The notes beneath the pieces were generated by a model. It worked only from the letters and a program-made list of their open reading frames with translations, had not been told where the DNA came from and did not search any database. A DNA stretch of 7,095 bases from Actinomycetota bacterium. Lineage in GTDB: Bacteria > Actinomycetota > Acidimicrobiia > Acidimicrobiales > Microtrichaceae. The translations under genes and the position numbers were made by a program. Shown piece after piece: positions 6,749 to 7,095 of this stretch. Numbering within the stretch: position 1 is the first letter of the stretch; every line of letters begins with the position of its first letter. Where the stretch lies: positions 1 through 7,095 of the forward strand of contig SXMI01000247.1 of NCBI GenBank assembly GCA_005777415.1. Direction: 5' to 3'.

Positions 6749-6789
6749 CCAGCGACACCGGGTCGCAGGCTGTCGCTGGGGCCAGCGAC
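6749..6789. promoter_or_regulatory. Candidate operator: 8-2-8 palindrome with an extra half-site
   Basis: GTCGCTGG-GG-CCAGCGAC at 6772-6789 is a perfect inverted repeat. It ends five bases before the -10 box of the leuB leader, covering the -35 zone. A third copy of the half-site, CCAGCGAC, lies at 6749-6756. The spacing and location suggest a dimeric repressor or activator site serving leuB, greA or both. No known regulator consensus is recognised. Confidence 0.5.
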
Positions 6790-6794
6790 GTTGG

Positions 6795-6800
6795 TAGAGT
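6795..6800 (+). promoter_or_regulatory. -10 box TAGAGT of the leuB leader transcript
   Basis: TAGAGT fits TANNNT and is followed by six bases and GTG at 6807, with an in-frame ATG directly after at 6810. The leader peptide mRNA would therefore be leaderless. No good -35 is evident and the palindrome at 6772-6789 occupies that zone. Confidence 0.6.
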
Positions 6801-6806
6801 CACAGG

Positions 6807-6875
6807 GTGATGTCGGTCACGGACACCCGGTTCAGCGGATCCGACGCCGCCCGGCGCGTCGTGATCATTCGCTAG
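6807..6875 (+). CDS. Leader peptide rich in Val/Ile at its C-terminus (attenuator control peptide)
   Basis: The 22-codon ORF begins GTG-ATG and ends with codons for Arg-Arg-Val-Val-Ile-Ile-Arg before TAG at 6873-6875. Four consecutive branched-chain codons (6858-6869) just before the stop are typical of ilv/leu leader peptides, where ribosome pausing reports aminoacyl-tRNA supply. The transcription start predicted from TAGAGT coincides with the GTG, so the ORF needs no Shine-Dalgarno. A 6-bp hairpin can form within the ORF (CGACGC 6842-6847 with GCGTCG 6856-6861); a ribosome at the Val codons would disrupt it. A 9-bp hairpin begins at the last base of the stop codon, and an intrinsic terminator follows. 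The likely target is the downstream leuB. The peptide itself probably has no function. Whether GTG 6807 or ATG 6810 is used cannot be told. Confidence 0.72.
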   Translation: MMSVTDTRFSGSDAARRVVIIR

Positions 6876-6898
6876 CGCACGCCCTCCCCGGCGTGCGC
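6875..6898 (+). promoter_or_regulatory. Attenuator pause/protector hairpin
   Basis: GCGCACGCC (6875-6883), loop CTCCCC, GGCGTGCGC (6890-6898) gives a perfect 9-bp stem. It starts at the last base of the leader peptide stop codon, so a terminating ribosome would cover its 5' arm. Its position before the terminator matches the middle element of a translation-coupled attenuator. I could not identify by eye a clean antiterminator pairing that sequesters the terminator's 5' arm. Confidence 0.6.
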
Positions 6899-6903
6899 GA
6901 CTC

Positions 6904-6932
6904 ACCGTCCACCTGGTGGACGGTTTTCTTTT
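6904..6932 (+). terminator. Intrinsic terminator of the leuB attenuator
   Basis: ACCGTCCAC (6904-6912), loop CTG, GTGGACGGT (6916-6924) forms a perfect 9-bp stem followed directly by the T-run TTTTCTTTT (6924-6932). It is the only convincing intrinsic terminator in this very GC-rich window. It lies between the Val/Ile leader ORF and leuB, where it would stop transcription before the structural gene rather than end an operon. Confidence 0.88.
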
Positions 6933-6960
6933 GCCCACGGGGGTCCGGGTCCGGGCTCCG

Positions 6961-7053
6961 GTGCGCCTCACGACCTCGACCACGACCTCGACCATGACGA
7001 CGACCACGACGACGACCACGACGGCAGGAACAGGAACAGGAGCAGGCAGGTGA
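6961..7053 (+). CDS. Possible second leader ORF, threonine-rich, overlapping the leuB start
   Basis: From GTG 6961 the frame is 30 codons long and encodes 17 Thr, including nine in a row after an internal ATG at 6994, then a Gly/Ala/Thr tail, Arg and TGA at 7051-7053. The TGA shares four bases (GTGA) with the leuB GTG at 7050, a standard translational-coupling arrangement. The composition recalls the E. coli thr operon leader peptide (Thr/Ile run followed by a Gly-rich tail), and threonine is the isoleucine precursor. No good Shine-Dalgarno precedes either start. The nucleotide sequence is low-complexity (ACG/ACC triplets), so the ORF may be an accident of a simple repeat. The leuB frame itself is open through the same stretch as Asp/His-rich codons but has no start codon there. 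Confidence 0.4.
   Translation: MRLTTSTTTSTMTTTTTTTTTAGTGTGAGR
7038..7042 (+). promoter_or_regulatory. Ribosome binding site AGGAG of leuB
   Basis: AGGAG is followed by seven bases and GTG at 7050. It sits in a purine-rich run of AGGAAC-like units and lies inside the Thr-rich ORF. A ribosome translating or stalled on that ORF could therefore expose or block it. It is the clearest Shine-Dalgarno on the plus strand here and fixes the leuB start. Confidence 0.7.
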
Positions 7054-7095
7054 CGCACAGGATCGGTGTGATCGGCGGCGACGGCATCGGCCCCG
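7050..7095 (+). CDS. leuB: Probable 3-isopropylmalate dehydrogenase, N-terminus only (3' end outside window)
   Basis: Only 15 codons are visible, reading VTHRIGVIGGDGIGP. The GDGIGP motif is the N-terminal signature of the isocitrate/isopropylmalate dehydrogenase family. LeuB oxidatively decarboxylates 3-isopropylmalate in leucine synthesis, in the cytosol, using NAD. The alternatives are NAD(P)-isocitrate or tartrate dehydrogenase. LeuB is favoured because a branched-chain amino acid attenuator lies directly upstream. The start is GTG 7050, supported by AGGAG seven bases before it and by the GTGA overlap with the Thr-rich ORF. Regulation by the upstream terminator, and possibly by the palindrome at the promoter, is inferred. 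Confidence 0.72.
   Translation, partial: MTHRIGVIGGDGIGP

Noticed and set aside
6933..7049. Longer LeuB N-terminus running upstream through an Asp/His-rich stretch
   Set aside because: The frame is open there but contains no ATG, GTG or TTG, and the family motif begins right after GTG 7050, which has a good ribosome binding site.
6585..7058. Minus-strand 157-codon frame with a poly-Val run upstream of greA
   Set aside because: The Val run is the complement of the ACG/ACC repeat. The frame is shifted relative to greA and crosses the promoter, palindrome and terminator.

Overview
The window is very GC-rich bacterial DNA. All its coding regions use GC-ending codons, and promoters of the form TANNNT followed six bases later by a start codon point to leaderless transcripts. 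With the gene content (DUF6351 protein, DUF222/HNH endonuclease, Ppx/GppA with HD-like domain, Val/Ile leader peptide), this fits a high-GC actinobacterium. An Acidimicrobiia-like lineage is my guess and cannot be settled here.

Layout, left to right. (1) 1-1730, plus strand: the 3' part of a DUF6351 protein, a probable secreted alpha/beta-hydrolase-like enzyme. (2) 1721-2845, minus strand: rsgA, a circularly permuted ribosome-assembly GTPase whose 3' end overlaps the previous gene by 10 bases. (3) 2846-2910: a short divergent promoter region. (4) 2911-4497, plus strand: a Ppx/GppA-type phosphatase with a degenerate HD-like C-terminal domain. (5) 4499-5938, minus strand: a DUF222/HNH endonuclease that converges on ppx with one base between the stop codons. 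It is preceded by a long, repeat-rich, hairpin-rich leader and a near-consensus sigma70-type promoter (6135-6163). (6) 6241-6714, minus strand: greA. (7) 6715-6806: a divergent control region with a perfect 8-2-8 palindrome. (8) 6807-7095, plus strand: a regulatory leader ending in the first 15 codons of a probable leuB (3-isopropylmalate dehydrogenase).

The most interesting part is the last 300 bases. A 22-codon leader ORF ends Arg-Arg-Val-Val-Ile-Ile-Arg-stop. A 9-bp hairpin follows at once, then a classic intrinsic terminator ending TTTTCTTTT. This is the architecture of a transcription attenuator that senses branched-chain amino acids, placed before leuB. After the terminator lies a second small ORF with nine consecutive Thr codons (17 Thr in 30 codons), whose TGA overlaps the leuB GTG as GTGA. 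Threonine is the precursor of isoleucine, so the two leaders together could report Val/Ile and Thr supply. That second layer is my inference. Simple-sequence DNA is the main competing explanation.

The housekeeping genes (rsgA, ppx, greA) act in ribosome assembly, phosphate/alarmone metabolism and transcript cleavage. They are neighbours rather than an evident pathway. The DUF222/HNH gene looks like an accessory insertion: its promoter style, long repeat-rich leader and family distribution differ from the genes around it.
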